Shown in pieces: positions 1 to 8,061 of a DNA stretch of 64,000 nucleotides (its first letter is position 1; each line of letters begins with the position of its first letter). Under the pieces are notes generated by a model. It had not been told where the DNA came from, did no database searches, and saw only the letters and a list, made by a program, of their open reading frames with translations. Source of the stretch: Bacillota bacterium (GTDB lineage: Bacteria; Bacillota_I; Bacilli_A; RF39; UBA660); the NCBI GenBank assembly GCA_015059425.1, contig SVAM01000003.1, positions 1-64,000 of the forward strand, given 5' to 3'. The position numbers were made by a program, and so were the translations under genes.

Positions 1-1153
1 TTGTTACATATTCTTTTAATAATTTAGGATTTTTCATTTCATTAGTTATATTATTAATATATTTACTTGGTATAAAAGAATATCCTCTTTCTTCAAAATC
101 TCTATCAACAACTAATTTAACTTTTTCATTATCTTCAGTATAACTATTATAAACTTTATCAACATCAATACTATTAGTTGTTCTATTTACTTTAAAACAC
201 ATATCTCTAGCATCTATCAATCTACAATAATTATTATTCTTACTTAGCACCAACATAATAGTTCCAATTCCAGTATTACTAAATATTTTTTCTGGAAGTT
301 CTATAATAGCTTCAACCAGTTTATTCTTTACTAAATATTCTCTTATAGTTGAATCTGGATTTTTAAACATAGGCAATTCTGGTAAAATAATCACACCTTT
401 ACCCTTAGGTTTTAACATGGATAATATTCTATCAACATAATACCAATAATTTGTATTAGTTTTTTTTATTTCAAAATTAGTGGTATTTAATTTATCATTA
501 TCAACTCTTTCACCAAATGGTGGAATACAAAATATTGAATCATATTTTAAATCATTAATCGGATGTTCTAATGGTGATGTATGCTCAAAATTATAATAAC
601 AATTCATCATTAACATTCTAATTCTGGCATTTAATAATCTATGTAAACTTCTTTCATAACCAGTTACTGAATAATCACAATTTTTATCAACAGCTTTAAC
701 AAGAAAATCTCCATTACCACAACACAAATCTAATATAGAACCATTTTTATTAATTATCTTTAATACTAATTCCGATAAAGATTCTGGAACATTCATATAC
801 GGATCTCTAAAACCATTTATTGGAGTTAAAATAAATTCTACAAATACTTGTTTATCATAATTACAAATAAATTTAATAATTCTTTTTAATGAATAATCAG
901 ATAAAGAGTACATAATATTATTTAATGCTTCACTCAATAAACTTAATTCATCTTTAGAATAAGATAAATTATCAATACTTTCTTTTATATAACTAATAAA
1001 TGCAATCTTATTTTCAAATTTACCATTTATATCCAAATTATATTTATTAACCATATAACCCATAAACACTAAAGAATATATATCTTTATCCGTAATTATA
1101 TTTTCATGAATCAAAGTTGATAATTCGCTTCTAAATTTATTTAATTCTTCCAT
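1..1153 (-). CDS. N-6 adenine DNA methylase, HsdM-like (C-terminus beyond window)
   Basis: The reading frame starts at an ATG at 1151-1153 and stays open to the window edge, giving about 384 residues. After an all-helical N-terminal region it has a class I SAM-binding motif (ILDLCCGNGDF, near residue 140) like the HsdM/N6-MTase family, then a conserved PEKIF...TGIGT stretch typical of type I methylases. Family members methylate adenine in DNA as part of restriction-modification or related defence systems. The catalytic motif IV, normally NPPF/Y, reads CIPPFGE: Ile replaces Asn (codon ATT where AAT would be Asn). The enzyme may therefore be inactive or altered. No specificity or restriction subunit is visible, but any partner could lie past position 1. 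Family is confident, activity uncertain. Confidence 0.8.
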   Translation of the reverse strand, partial: MEELNKFRSELSTLIHENIITDKDIYSLVFMGYMVNKYNLDINGKFENKIAFISYIKESIDNLSYSKDELSLLSEALNNIMYSLSDYSLKRIIKFICNYDKQVFVEFILTPINGFRDPYMNVPESLSELVLKIINKNGSILDLCCGNGDFLVKAVDKNCDYSVTGYERSLHRLLNARIRMLMMNCYYNFEHTSPLEHPINDLKYDSIFCIPPFGERVDNDKLNTTNFEIKKTNTNYWYYVDRILSMLKPKGKGVIILPELPMFKNPDSTIREYLVKNKLVEAIIELPEKIFSNTGIGTIMLVLSKNNNYCRLIDARDMCFKVNRTTNSIDVDKVYNSYTEDNEKVKLVVDRDFEERGYSFIPSKYINNITNEMKNPKLLKEYVT

Positions 1154-1173
1154 TTTGCACACCTATTTTTTCT

Positions 1174-1240
1174 TGGGTATGAATAAACCCAGCCCTTTCT
1201 TAATATAAATATACTATGTTTATGGGTAGATGTCAACCCT
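1174..1240. promoter_or_regulatory. Twin GGGT-N8-ACCC inverted repeats, likely operators
   Basis: Two inverted repeats of identical architecture, GGGT-N8-ACCC, lie at 1175-1190 and 1224-1239, with centres 49 bp apart. Both share TGGGTA at the left and AACCC at the right on the plus strand. The second overlaps the -35 box of the methylase promoter and the first lies between the promoter and the start codon. This is the arrangement expected for a repressor that binds two operators. The regulator is not identified. Confidence 0.6.
1208..1236 (-). promoter_or_regulatory. Sigma-A-type promoter of the methylase gene
   Basis: On the minus strand TTGACA (1231-1236) is followed after exactly 17 bp by TATATT (1208-1213). 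It lies about 55 bp upstream of the methylase ATG and is one of the strongest-looking promoters in the window. Confidence 0.8.
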
Positions 1241-1260
1241 AAATATAAAATTTATAAAAA

Positions 1261-1283
1261 GAAAAAACACCTTAATAGGTGTT
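1261..1283 (-). terminator. Intrinsic terminator after spoVS
   Basis: A perfect 7-bp stem (AACACCT/AGGTGTT) with a 4-nt loop is followed by a T run in the minus direction. It ends the short spoVS transcript. Confidence 0.8.
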
Positions 1284-1373
1284 CCGTATGCTAAGTCAAT
1301 TTTTATATATACAAATCTGCAAAATACCTCATTATATAAGGCTTTTCACTCAAAGCTACCTGTCCCCTTCTTA

Positions 1374-1559
1374 CTACATCAAATACTGAGTTTGTGGAGT
1401 GACGAGACCTCTTGCTATTGCTATTCCTTTTATTGCTTGATTTAATGATCCCGCACCAATAGTTTGAATTTCTACACTACCTTTTTCTCTAAAAATATTA
1501 GCAATTGCTCCTGCTACTTTACTAGGATTAGATTTACTAGAAACTTTTAATATTTCCAT
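1374..1559 (-). CDS. spoVS: Stage V sporulation protein S, C-terminally shortened
   Basis: The 61-residue product begins MEILKVSSKSNP and contains IGAGSLNQAIKGIAIARG, matching SpoVS/Alba-like proteins almost residue for residue through about position 56. SpoVS is a small nucleic-acid-binding protein linked to sporulation and septation. The start was chosen at 1559 because GAGGAAAG lies 8 nt upstream; an earlier ATG six codons upstream has no ribosome site. Canonical SpoVS is about 86 residues and ends with an ICIPAFTDI-type strand and an EERTAIKLIVEPR-type tail. Here the match stops after VTP, six unrelated residues follow, then TAG. I could not find the missing tail in any frame downstream. 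It is either a pseudogene or a lineage-specific short form. Confidence 0.8.
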   Translation of the reverse strand: MEILKVSSKSNPSKVAGAIANIFREKGSVEIQTIGAGSLNQAIKGIAIARGLVTPQTQYLM

Positions 1560-1649
1560 ATATTTAACTTTCCTCAACTTTCTAATTAAATATATGAATA
1601 TATTTTTTTAATATAACTATTTTTTTATTGCTTTTTCATTATTAAACAA

Positions 1650-2006
1650 TTACTCCCTATTTAAATCAATATTATCTATAGAACCTAAATCATAAACTTG
1701 ATAACCTAGATTTATTAATGTGTTGCTAGCTATTTCACTTCTTCTACCACTTGCGCAATATACAAATACAATATCTGTTTCAGGTAAAACTGAATTTTCT
1801 AATTCATCATAGGGAATATTTATAGCTCCTTTAATATGATTTAATTCATATTCCTCATTTGTTCTAACATCAATTATTGTATAACTATTCTCACTCATTA
1901 ATACAGCCATATCTTCATTATTAACTTTTTGATACTCGAATGAATTACTTTTATTATTACAACCACATAAAACTAAAATAATTAATATTACTACTATTTT
2001 TTTCAT
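1650..2006 (-). CDS. Rhodanese-domain lipoprotein
   Basis: A 118-residue protein with a lipoprotein signal peptide (lipobox-like LCGC, Cys at about residue 16) followed by one rhodanese domain. The domain shows IIDVRTNEEY and the active-site loop YCASGRRS, whose Cys would carry the persulfide sulfur. Single-domain rhodaneses transfer sulfane sulfur or act in thiol and redox chemistry; this one would sit on the outer face of the membrane. Its start overlaps the stop of the methyltransferase gene upstream, so the two are probably cotranscribed. The physiological sulfur acceptor cannot be read from sequence. Confidence 0.85.
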   Translation of the reverse strand: MKKIVVILIILVLCGCNNKSNSFEYQKVNNEDMAVLMSENSYTIIDVRTNEEYELNHIKGAINIPYDELENSVLPETDIVFVYCASGRRSEIASNTLINLGYQVYDLGSIDNIDLNRE

Positions 2007-2863
2007 TATTTATTTTCCCATCTTGCATATATTCCGCATGGTAAAATTAATTTTGAATCTTTCATTGGTATCCCTAATTCATCACTACTAATTAGTCCTT
2101 CATATTTTATATTTAAATACAATAAATTTTCTAATACTGTTTTTGATAAACCAGTAGTGTATGAATTTATAACAAATAATAATGGGTTATCACTTAATAA
2201 TTCTGATGTATCTTTTATTAATTCCGCTAAATCTGATTCTATACTCCATACTTCATTTTTATTTCCTCTTCCAAATGATGGAGGATCCATAATAATAATA
2301 TCATACTTATTTCCACGTCTTATTTCTCTTTTTACAAACTTTCTTACATCATCTACTAAAAATCTAATTGGTTTGTCCTCTAAATTATTTACTTTTACAT
2401 TTTCTTTCGCCCAATCAATCATTCCTCTAGATGAATCAACATGAACAACACTCGCACCTTCTTTTAAAGCTGCAACTGATGCAGCCCCAGTATAAGCAAA
2501 TAAATTTAATACATTAATTTCTCTATCTGCATTTCTTATTTTTTCTCTAATTAAATTCCAATTATATGCTTGTTCTGGAAATAATCCCGTATGCTTAAAA
2601 CCCATTAATTTTAAATTGAATTTTAAGTCTTGATAGTTTATTACCCATGATTCAGGTGTTTTCTTTTTTATGTCCCATGCGCCTCCACCGGTGTTACTTC
2701 TTTTATAAACAGCGTTTATATCTTTCCATAAATCAGTATTTTTATCTTCCCATATAATTTGAGGATCTGGGCGCACTAAAGTTACGTTACCCCAAGTTTC
2801 TAATTTTTCACCATCGCTCATATCAATAATTTGATATTCTTTAAAATCCTGCACTAATTTCAT
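2006..2863 (-). CDS. Class I SAM-dependent RNA methyltransferase, RlmI/RlmK-like
   Basis: The 285-residue protein carries the SAM-binding motif VLNLFAYTGAASVAAL followed by an acidic strand (VVHVDSSRGM) and the motif IIIMDPPSFGRG. This is the architecture of the Methyltrans_SAM family that includes rRNA C5-methylcytosine and m7G methyltransferases of the RlmI/RlmK type. The N-terminal 60 residues are family-specific, and no PUA domain is evident. GGGTGAT precedes the ATG. The start overlaps the neighbouring membrane-protein stop and the end overlaps the rhodanese start, suggesting a three-gene operon. The exact RNA target is unknown. Confidence 0.85.
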   Translation of the reverse strand: MKLVQDFKEYQIIDMSDGEKLETWGNVTLVRPDPQIIWEDKNTDLWKDINAVYKRSNTGGGAWDIKKKTPESWVINYQDLKFNLKLMGFKHTGLFPEQAYNWNLIREKIRNADREINVLNLFAYTGAASVAALKEGASVVHVDSSRGMIDWAKENVKVNNLEDKPIRFLVDDVRKFVKREIRRGNKYDIIIMDPPSFGRGNKNEVWSIESDLAELIKDTSELLSDNPLLFVINSYTTGLSKTVLENLLYLNIKYEGLISSDELGIPMKDSKLILPCGIYARWENK

Positions 2864-3384
2864 TATTTATCACCCATTAAATATACTACTACAGGATCTA
2901 TTATATCTAAAACACTATTTATAAATAATAAATAACCAATAATTATTATTTGTACACTAGTTTCATAAAATAAATTTAATATAGTTAGTAATCCAATTGT
3001 TAAAAATATAAATAAAATTATTAGTCTTAAAATCCACATTTTATTTTTTCTATCATGATAAAAATCTGCTTTTTTTAATTTGTTTAAACTCATTAAACCT
3101 ATCCAAGCAAATACTATTAAAGCAAGACATTTAGGAGTTAGTTCAATAAACAATAAACTAATAATAACACCTAAAGATATTATAAAAGCAAATAAACTCT
3201 CATAATCCTTTTCTTTCATTGTCAAAACAAATTGAGTTAATTTAAACAAACTATATAAACTAAAAACTATGATCATAATAGCCTTAATATTAGATAATTT
3301 AAATGTTGGCAATAAAATTACACAGCCAGCAACTATTAATAAAGCTAAATTAATTACAAAATCTACTATTATTTTTCTTTTCAT
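2863..3384 (-). CDS. Six-helix membrane protein, HdeD/DUF308-like (tentative)
   Basis: The 173-residue product is almost entirely hydrophobic with about six predicted transmembrane segments in three hairpins, separated by short charged loops (MKEKDYES; KLKKADFYHDRKNK). The three-hairpin pattern and size resemble HdeD/DUF308 proteins, but no diagnostic residue fixes this. It heads the unit with the methyltransferase and rhodanese genes; GGTGAGGTG lies upstream of the ATG. Function is unknown. Confidence 0.6.
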   Translation of the reverse strand: MKRKIIVDFVINLALLIVAGCVILLPTFKLSNIKAIMIIVFSLYSLFKLTQFVLTMKEKDYESLFAFIISLGVIISLLFIELTPKCLALIVFAWIGLMSLNKLKKADFYHDRKNKMWILRLIILFIFLTIGLLTILNLFYETSVQIIIIGYLLFINSVLDIIDPVVVYLMGDK

Positions 3385-3402
3385 AAGTTACACCTCACCT
3401 AA

Positions 3403-3411
3403 ATTATAGCA
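3403..3411 (-). promoter_or_regulatory. Extended -10 promoter of the membrane protein operon
   Basis: TGCTATAAT on the minus strand lies just upstream of the ribosome site of the gene at 2863-3384. The -35 region is poor, which fits an extended -10 promoter. Confidence 0.55.
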
Positions 3412-3444
3412 TAAACATTAAATTAATTAAACAATTAGTTAAAT

Positions 3445-3476
3445 TAAAAAGAATATTAGTTTTTTACTAATATTCC
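3445..3476 (-). terminator. Terminator of the ABC exporter operon
   Basis: A perfect 10-bp stem (GAATATTAGT/ACTAATATTC) with a 5-nt loop is followed by T5 in the minus direction, directly after the second ABC gene. Confidence 0.85.
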
Positions 3477-5281
3477 TATTTTTCAAATTGTGAATTATAT
3501 ATTTTAGCATAAAAGCCATTTTTTTCTAGTAGCTCTTCATGCTTGCCAACTTCAACAATGTTTCCTTCATCCATTACCAATATTAAATCAGCATTCTTAA
3601 TAGTTGATAATCTATGCGCTATAATAAATGAAGTTCTTCCTTCCATTACTTTATCCATAGATTCTTGAATTAATTCTTCTGTTCTAGTATCTACGTTACT
3701 AGTTGCTTCATCTAATATTAAAACTTTTGGATTGGCAAGTATTGCTCTAGCAATAGTTAATAATTGTTTTTGACCACCACTAATATTATTAGTTTCTTCA
3801 TTTAATACCATATTGTACCCATCTGGTAAAGTTCTTATAAAGAAATCAGCATTAGCAGTTTTAGCTGCATCAATAACCTCTTTATCACTGGCATTCAGAT
3901 TACCATACCTTAAATTATCTAGAATAGTTCCATTAAATAGCCATGTATCTTGAAGAACCATCGCAAAAACATTTTCTAGTTCACTTCTACGGTACTCTTT
4001 AATATTGTTACCATCTAATAATATTTCCCCATCATTTAATTCATAAAAACGCATTAATAATTTAACTATTGTAGTTTTACCTGCCCCAGTAGGACCTACT
4101 ATAGCAACTTTTTGTCCTTGTTTAATTTTAGCATTAAAGTTTTTGATAATTATTTTATCTGGACTATATCCAAACTTAACATTTTTGAACTCTATATTCC
4201 CCACTACTTTTTTAGTATTTAAAGTACCTTCATTAACATATTCATCTATTTCTAAGAAATTAAACACTCTCTCGCTAGCTGCGATCATAGTTTGAATTTG
4301 ACTTGATATATTAGCAATTTGTGATACAGGATTTGTAAAATTCTTTGAATATTGGATAAAACTTTGAATATTACCAACTGTAATTTTACCTTTTATTGCA
4401 AATATAGCTCCTAATATTGCAATAATTGCATAATTTATATTTCCAACAAAATTCATAATCGGATGCATTAGACCAGATAAAAACTGTGCTTTAAATCCCG
4501 CTTCATATAACTTTTCATTATCCTCATTAAATTTATTTATTATTTTATCTTCAGCATTAAATGCTTTTATAACTAAGTGTCCACTTATCATTTCTTCTAC
4601 ATCAGAATCAACATTTGCTAAATAATCTTGTTGATTTTTAAAATGTTTTTGACTTTTTTTAACGATAGCCATCACAATGATAGATGCCACCGGCAAAACT
4701 AACGCAGTAACTAAAGCTAACGCTATATTTATTGAACACATCATTATAAATATTCCTATAACTGTTACTATTGATGATAATAATTGTGTTGCGCTACCAT
4801 TTAAATTAAGTTGAATAGTATCTATATCATTAGTAATGGTTGATAATATATCACCGGTATCTTGAGAATCAAAATAACTCATTGGTAATTTAGTTAACTT
4901 ATTAGATACTTCTTTTCTTAATTTATAACTTGTTCTTTGACTAATTCCTGTCATTATTAAACTTTGAATATAATTAAATAAAGCACTAACTACATATAAA
5001 ACCACTAAACTTATTAAAATAGTTTTAATACTATTAAAATCTATTCCACCAGTACCATTAATCTTGGCAATTACTCCATTAAAAATTTCAGTTGTTGCAT
5101 TGCCTAATATTTTAGGTGATAATATTGAAAATACTGTGCTTCCTATTGCAAAGACGAAAGCAAGTATAATTAATAATTTATATTCTTTAATTCTTTTTAA
5201 TAATTTTTTCAAACTGCCTTTAAAATCTTTAGCTTTATCTATCGCTCCAGGACCTTTTCTTGGTATATTTCTTCTTGCCAT
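3476..5281 (-). CDS. ABC exporter half-transporter, subunit with consensus ATPase site
   Basis: The 601-residue protein has an N-terminal six-helix exporter domain (residues about 35-330) and a C-terminal nucleotide-binding domain. The latter has Walker A GPTGAGKTT, signature NISGGQKQ and Walker B LILDEATSNVD with the catalytic Glu, then the switch His in IIAHRLST. It overlaps the upstream gene by one base (TAATG). Together they form a heterodimeric exporter of the TM287/288 or BmrCD type, pumping drugs, lipids or peptides outward. This is the catalytically competent partner. Substrate is unknown. Confidence 0.9.
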   Translation of the reverse strand: MARRNIPRKGPGAIDKAKDFKGSLKKLLKRIKEYKLLIILAFVFAIGSTVFSILSPKILGNATTEIFNGVIAKINGTGGIDFNSIKTILISLVVLYVVSALFNYIQSLIMTGISQRTSYKLRKEVSNKLTKLPMSYFDSQDTGDILSTITNDIDTIQLNLNGSATQLLSSIVTVIGIFIMMCSINIALALVTALVLPVASIIVMAIVKKSQKHFKNQQDYLANVDSDVEEMISGHLVIKAFNAEDKIINKFNEDNEKLYEAGFKAQFLSGLMHPIMNFVGNINYAIIAILGAIFAIKGKITVGNIQSFIQYSKNFTNPVSQIANISSQIQTMIAASERVFNFLEIDEYVNEGTLNTKKVVGNIEFKNVKFGYSPDKIIIKNFNAKIKQGQKVAIVGPTGAGKTTIVKLLMRFYELNDGEILLDGNNIKEYRRSELENVFAMVLQDTWLFNGTILDNLRYGNLNASDKEVIDAAKTANADFFIRTLPDGYNMVLNEETNNISGGQKQLLTIARAILANPKVLILDEATSNVDTRTEELIQESMDKVMEGRTSFIIAHRLSTIKNADLILVMDEGNIVEVGKHEELLEKNGFYAKIYNSQFEK

Positions 5282-7518
5282 TATAGCTCATCCTCCTTTA
5301 ATTGAGATAAAGCTATTTCTTTATATATCTCACAATTTTTCATTAATTCTTTATGAGTTCCACTTCCTACACATTCACCTTCATTTAATACAATGATATT
5401 ATCGGCATTCATAATAGTACTTATTCTTTGAGCAACTATTAATATTGTTGCTTCACTAGCATATTTCTTTAATTTTTTTCTCAAACTTGCATCTGTTTTA
5501 AAATCTAGTGCACTAAATGAATCGTCAAAAATATAAATATCTGGATTTTTAGCTATAGCTCTTGCAATTGATAATCTTTGTCTTTGACCCCCACTAACAT
5601 TAGAGCCACCTTGCGAAATCTCACTCTCAAATTTACCTTCTTTTTTATTTATAAATTCTAAAGATTCACTAACTTTTGCGGATGTTTTTAACTCTTCTTC
5701 CGTTAAATTATCTTTACCTAATTCTAAATTAGATGTAATTGTTCCAGAAAATAAAAACCCTTTTTGAGGTACATAACCAATTTTATCTCTTAAATCTTTA
5801 ATTCTTACATCTTTTATATTAACGCCATCTACTAGTATCTCACCTTCCGTAACATCAAAAAATCTTGGTACTAAATTAACTAAAGTTGATTTACCACTAC
5901 CAGTACTACCAATAAATGCTGTTGTTGTTCCAGGTGTTGCTTTAAAGCTAATGTTTTTTAGCATTGCTTCATCAGCATCAGGATATTTAAAACTTACATT
6001 TTTAAATTCTATAATCCCTTTTTTATCTTTATTAAATTCTTTAGGTTCTATAGTTTCTTTTATAGATAATTCCATTTTCAAAACTTCTTTTATTCTTTTA
6101 ATTGATACTATTGCTCTAGGTAACATAATAGATAACATCGAAATCATTAAAAATGACATTATTATTTGCATAGTATATGATATAAAAGCTAAAAGTGTTC
6201 CTATTTGGAGAGTTCCTAAATCTATTTCTTTAGATCCATACCATACTATTAATATACTTATTATATTCATAACAAGCATCATACTAGGCATCATTATTCC
6301 CATTAATCTATTTATAAATAAATTAGTTTTAGTTAATTTTAAATTAGCTTTATCAAATCTTTTTTCTTCATATCTTTCAGTACCAAATGTTCTTATAACA
6401 GGCATGCCTGTAATTATTTCTCTACTTACTAGATTTAATTTATCTAATAATTTTTGCATACTTTTAAATTTAGGCATTGATAAACTGAATAATACACTAA
6501 GTAAAATTAGAATTGAAATTAAAGCTACAGCAATTAACCAATTAAGGGGATTATCATAAACTTTTATAAAAGCTCCTATACCTATAATTGGTGCAAATAC
6601 TACCGTTCTTAACATCATTATAAAGAAGTGTTTTACTTGTTCAATATCATTAGTAGCTCTTGTAATTAAACTTGATAAACTAAAAGTTTTAAATTCAGTT
6701 TGATTAAATGACATAATTTTTTTTACTACTTTATCTCTTAATACATAACTTATTCTAGCTGCAACTTTACTTGCTAAATAACCAACTAATATTGCAACTA
6801 ACATTCCTATTCCAGCTACAATAAGCATTTTAATTCCATTGCTAATAATGTAATTCATTTGATATTTATTCATATCTATATTAACTAGAGTATATAAATC
6901 TTTTACACTAATAACTCCATATTGTTTAATAATAGAATCATCTAAATTATTTAATCTTTCGTTTACAGCAGTTATTATATTATCAAAAGTTGTTTCATCT
7001 AAAACCATTAAAAAATTTAATAAACTATTATCTTCTTGCAAATTTATCATTAACATCGATTTTAAACTTTCGTTATTGTTTTTTAACATCATTGTAATAA
7101 TTAATGGTTTAATAATTTTTTCTTCCAAAACATATTTTTCTTCATCTTTAAGGTTTTGTAAAATATAAATATTTTCTTTTTTTATTACAGGATATTTACT
7201 ACTAACTTCTTTTAGATCATCTTTACTTAACTTTTCCTTTTCAAGTAATTTATAACTATTTTTTATGATTTTATCTTTATCAGTAATACGCATAATGGCA
7301 TTATATAATTCTTCTGTTAAAACTTCAGGCACAGCACAATCTATGCCGTTTTGTTGAATACCATTATTTATAATACTTGCAGTGTACTCTGGTAATTCTA
7401 AATCACAAAAAGCTTGAATAACAAGTAAAGCTATAATTGCTATCACCGGTAAAATAAATGTTATAATTTTGTTTTTCTTTTTAATTTTTTTCTCTTTTAT
7501 ATTTTTGTTTTTTTTCAT
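5281..7518 (-). CDS. ABC exporter half-transporter, degenerate-site subunit with large external insertion
   Basis: The 745-residue protein starts at the ATG at 7518, which has GGGAGG upstream; a farther upstream in-frame start lacks one. The first helix (about residues 20-40) is followed by roughly 180 hydrophilic residues before the second helix, predicted to be extracellular. The nucleotide-binding domain has Walker A GSTGSGKST, signature NVSGGQRQRLS and Walker B IYIFDDSFSALD, where Asp stands in place of catalytic Glu. The switch His is replaced by Gln (VAQRIST). Both changes mark the non-catalytic site of a heterodimeric exporter. The external insertion is the distinctive part and may bind substrate or a partner. 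Confidence 0.9.
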   Translation of the reverse strand: MKKNKNIKEKKIKKKNKIITFILPVIAIIALLVIQAFCDLELPEYTASIINNGIQQNGIDCAVPEVLTEELYNAIMRITDKDKIIKNSYKLLEKEKLSKDDLKEVSSKYPVIKKENIYILQNLKDEEKYVLEEKIIKPLIITMMLKNNNESLKSMLMINLQEDNSLLNFLMVLDETTFDNIITAVNERLNNLDDSIIKQYGVISVKDLYTLVNIDMNKYQMNYIISNGIKMLIVAGIGMLVAILVGYLASKVAARISYVLRDKVVKKIMSFNQTEFKTFSLSSLITRATNDIEQVKHFFIMMLRTVVFAPIIGIGAFIKVYDNPLNWLIAVALISILILLSVLFSLSMPKFKSMQKLLDKLNLVSREIITGMPVIRTFGTERYEEKRFDKANLKLTKTNLFINRLMGIMMPSMMLVMNIISILIVWYGSKEIDLGTLQIGTLLAFISYTMQIIMSFLMISMLSIMLPRAIVSIKRIKEVLKMELSIKETIEPKEFNKDKKGIIEFKNVSFKYPDADEAMLKNISFKATPGTTTAFIGSTGSGKSTLVNLVPRFFDVTEGEILVDGVNIKDVRIKDLRDKIGYVPQKGFLFSGTITSNLELGKDNLTEEELKTSAKVSESLEFINKKEGKFESEISQGGSNVSGGQRQRLSIARAIAKNPDIYIFDDSFSALDFKTDASLRKKLKKYASEATILIVAQRISTIMNADNIIVLNEGECVGSGTHKELMKNCEIYKEIALSQLKEDEL

Positions 7519-7555
7519 TTTGTCCTCCCGATCTATTTTATTTGTCATAGTTAAA

Positions 7556-7585
7556 ATTATAACATATATATTTTTAAAATGTCTA
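7556..7585 (-). promoter_or_regulatory. Promoter of the ABC exporter operon
   Basis: On the minus strand TAGACA (7580-7585) is followed after 18 bp by TATAAT (7556-7561), 38 bp before the chosen start of the first exporter gene. Confidence 0.65.
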
Positions 7586-7601
7586 TTATCATTAAAAAAA
7601 A

Positions 7602-7629
7602 ATAAAAAAACAGATTTAATTAATCTGTC
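7602..7629 (-). terminator. Terminator after the HU gene
   Basis: A 7-bp stem (ACAGATT/AATCTGT) is followed by a long T run in the minus direction. Confidence 0.8.
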
Positions 7630-7641
7630 TTTTTATAAATA

Positions 7642-7914
7642 TTAATTTAAAGCGTCTTTTAACTTGCTTCCAGCTTTGAATGATGCTACAGTCTTAGCAG
7701 GAATTTTAATAGCTTCTTTTGTTAAAGGATTGATTCCTTCACGAGCTGCACGTTTTTTAGCACTAAAAGTTCCGAATCCAACTAAAGCAACTTTACCTTC
7801 TTTTTTTAGTCCAGCTTGGATACCTTCTAATGTAGCTTCTAAAGCACGAGTTGCATCAGCTTTAGTTAAGTTTGCTTTTGCAGCAATAAATTCTACTAAT
7901 TCAGTTCTTGACAT
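7642..7914 (-). CDS. hup: HU-family DNA-binding protein
   Basis: The 90-residue product MSRTELVEFIAAKAN... is a typical HU. It has an N-terminal helical dimerisation region, the GFGTFSAKKRAAREGINP arm motif that intercalates into the minor groove, and the closing FKAGSKLKDALN helix. HU bends and compacts DNA as a dimer. The start at 7914 has AGGGAGG eight bases upstream; upstream codons in the frame lack a ribosome site and belong to the leader. It is a single-gene unit with its own promoter and terminator. Confidence 0.95.
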   Translation of the reverse strand: MSRTELVEFIAAKANLTKADATRALEATLEGIQAGLKKEGKVALVGFGTFSAKKRAAREGINPLTKEAIKIPAKTVASFKAGSKLKDALN

Positions 7915-7976
7915 TTTAAATAATACCTCCCTTTCAAAAACCTTACATTTTATAAGGACATTTACCTTACATATTA

Positions 7977-8005
7977 ACATTATCAAAAATATCCCATAAA
8001 ATCAA
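7977..8005 (-). promoter_or_regulatory. Promoter of the HU gene
   Basis: TTGATT (8000-8005) and TAATGT (7977-7982) on the minus strand are separated by 17 bp. The leader between promoter and gene contains two near-repeats of TGTAAGGT. Confidence 0.6.
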
Positions 8006-8034
8006 GGAATTTTAACATTTTTTCATTAAAAGTT

Positions 8035-8061
8035 AAAAAAAGAGCTATAGATTATAGCTCT
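8035..8061 (-). terminator. Terminator of the Pro/Glu-rich protein gene
   Basis: A 9-bp stem (AGAGCTATA/TATAGCTCT) overlaps the stop codon of the gene at 8045 and is followed by T7 in the minus direction. Confidence 0.8.

Noticed and set aside
2157-2444. Plus-strand open frame opposite the RNA methyltransferase
   Set aside because: It is antisense to a well-supported gene and has no ribosome site or family resemblance. The same holds for the plus-strand frames at 5951-6559, 22720-23309, 25775-26062 and 62602-62802, and for the minus-strand frames at 39571-39915 and 56640-56909.
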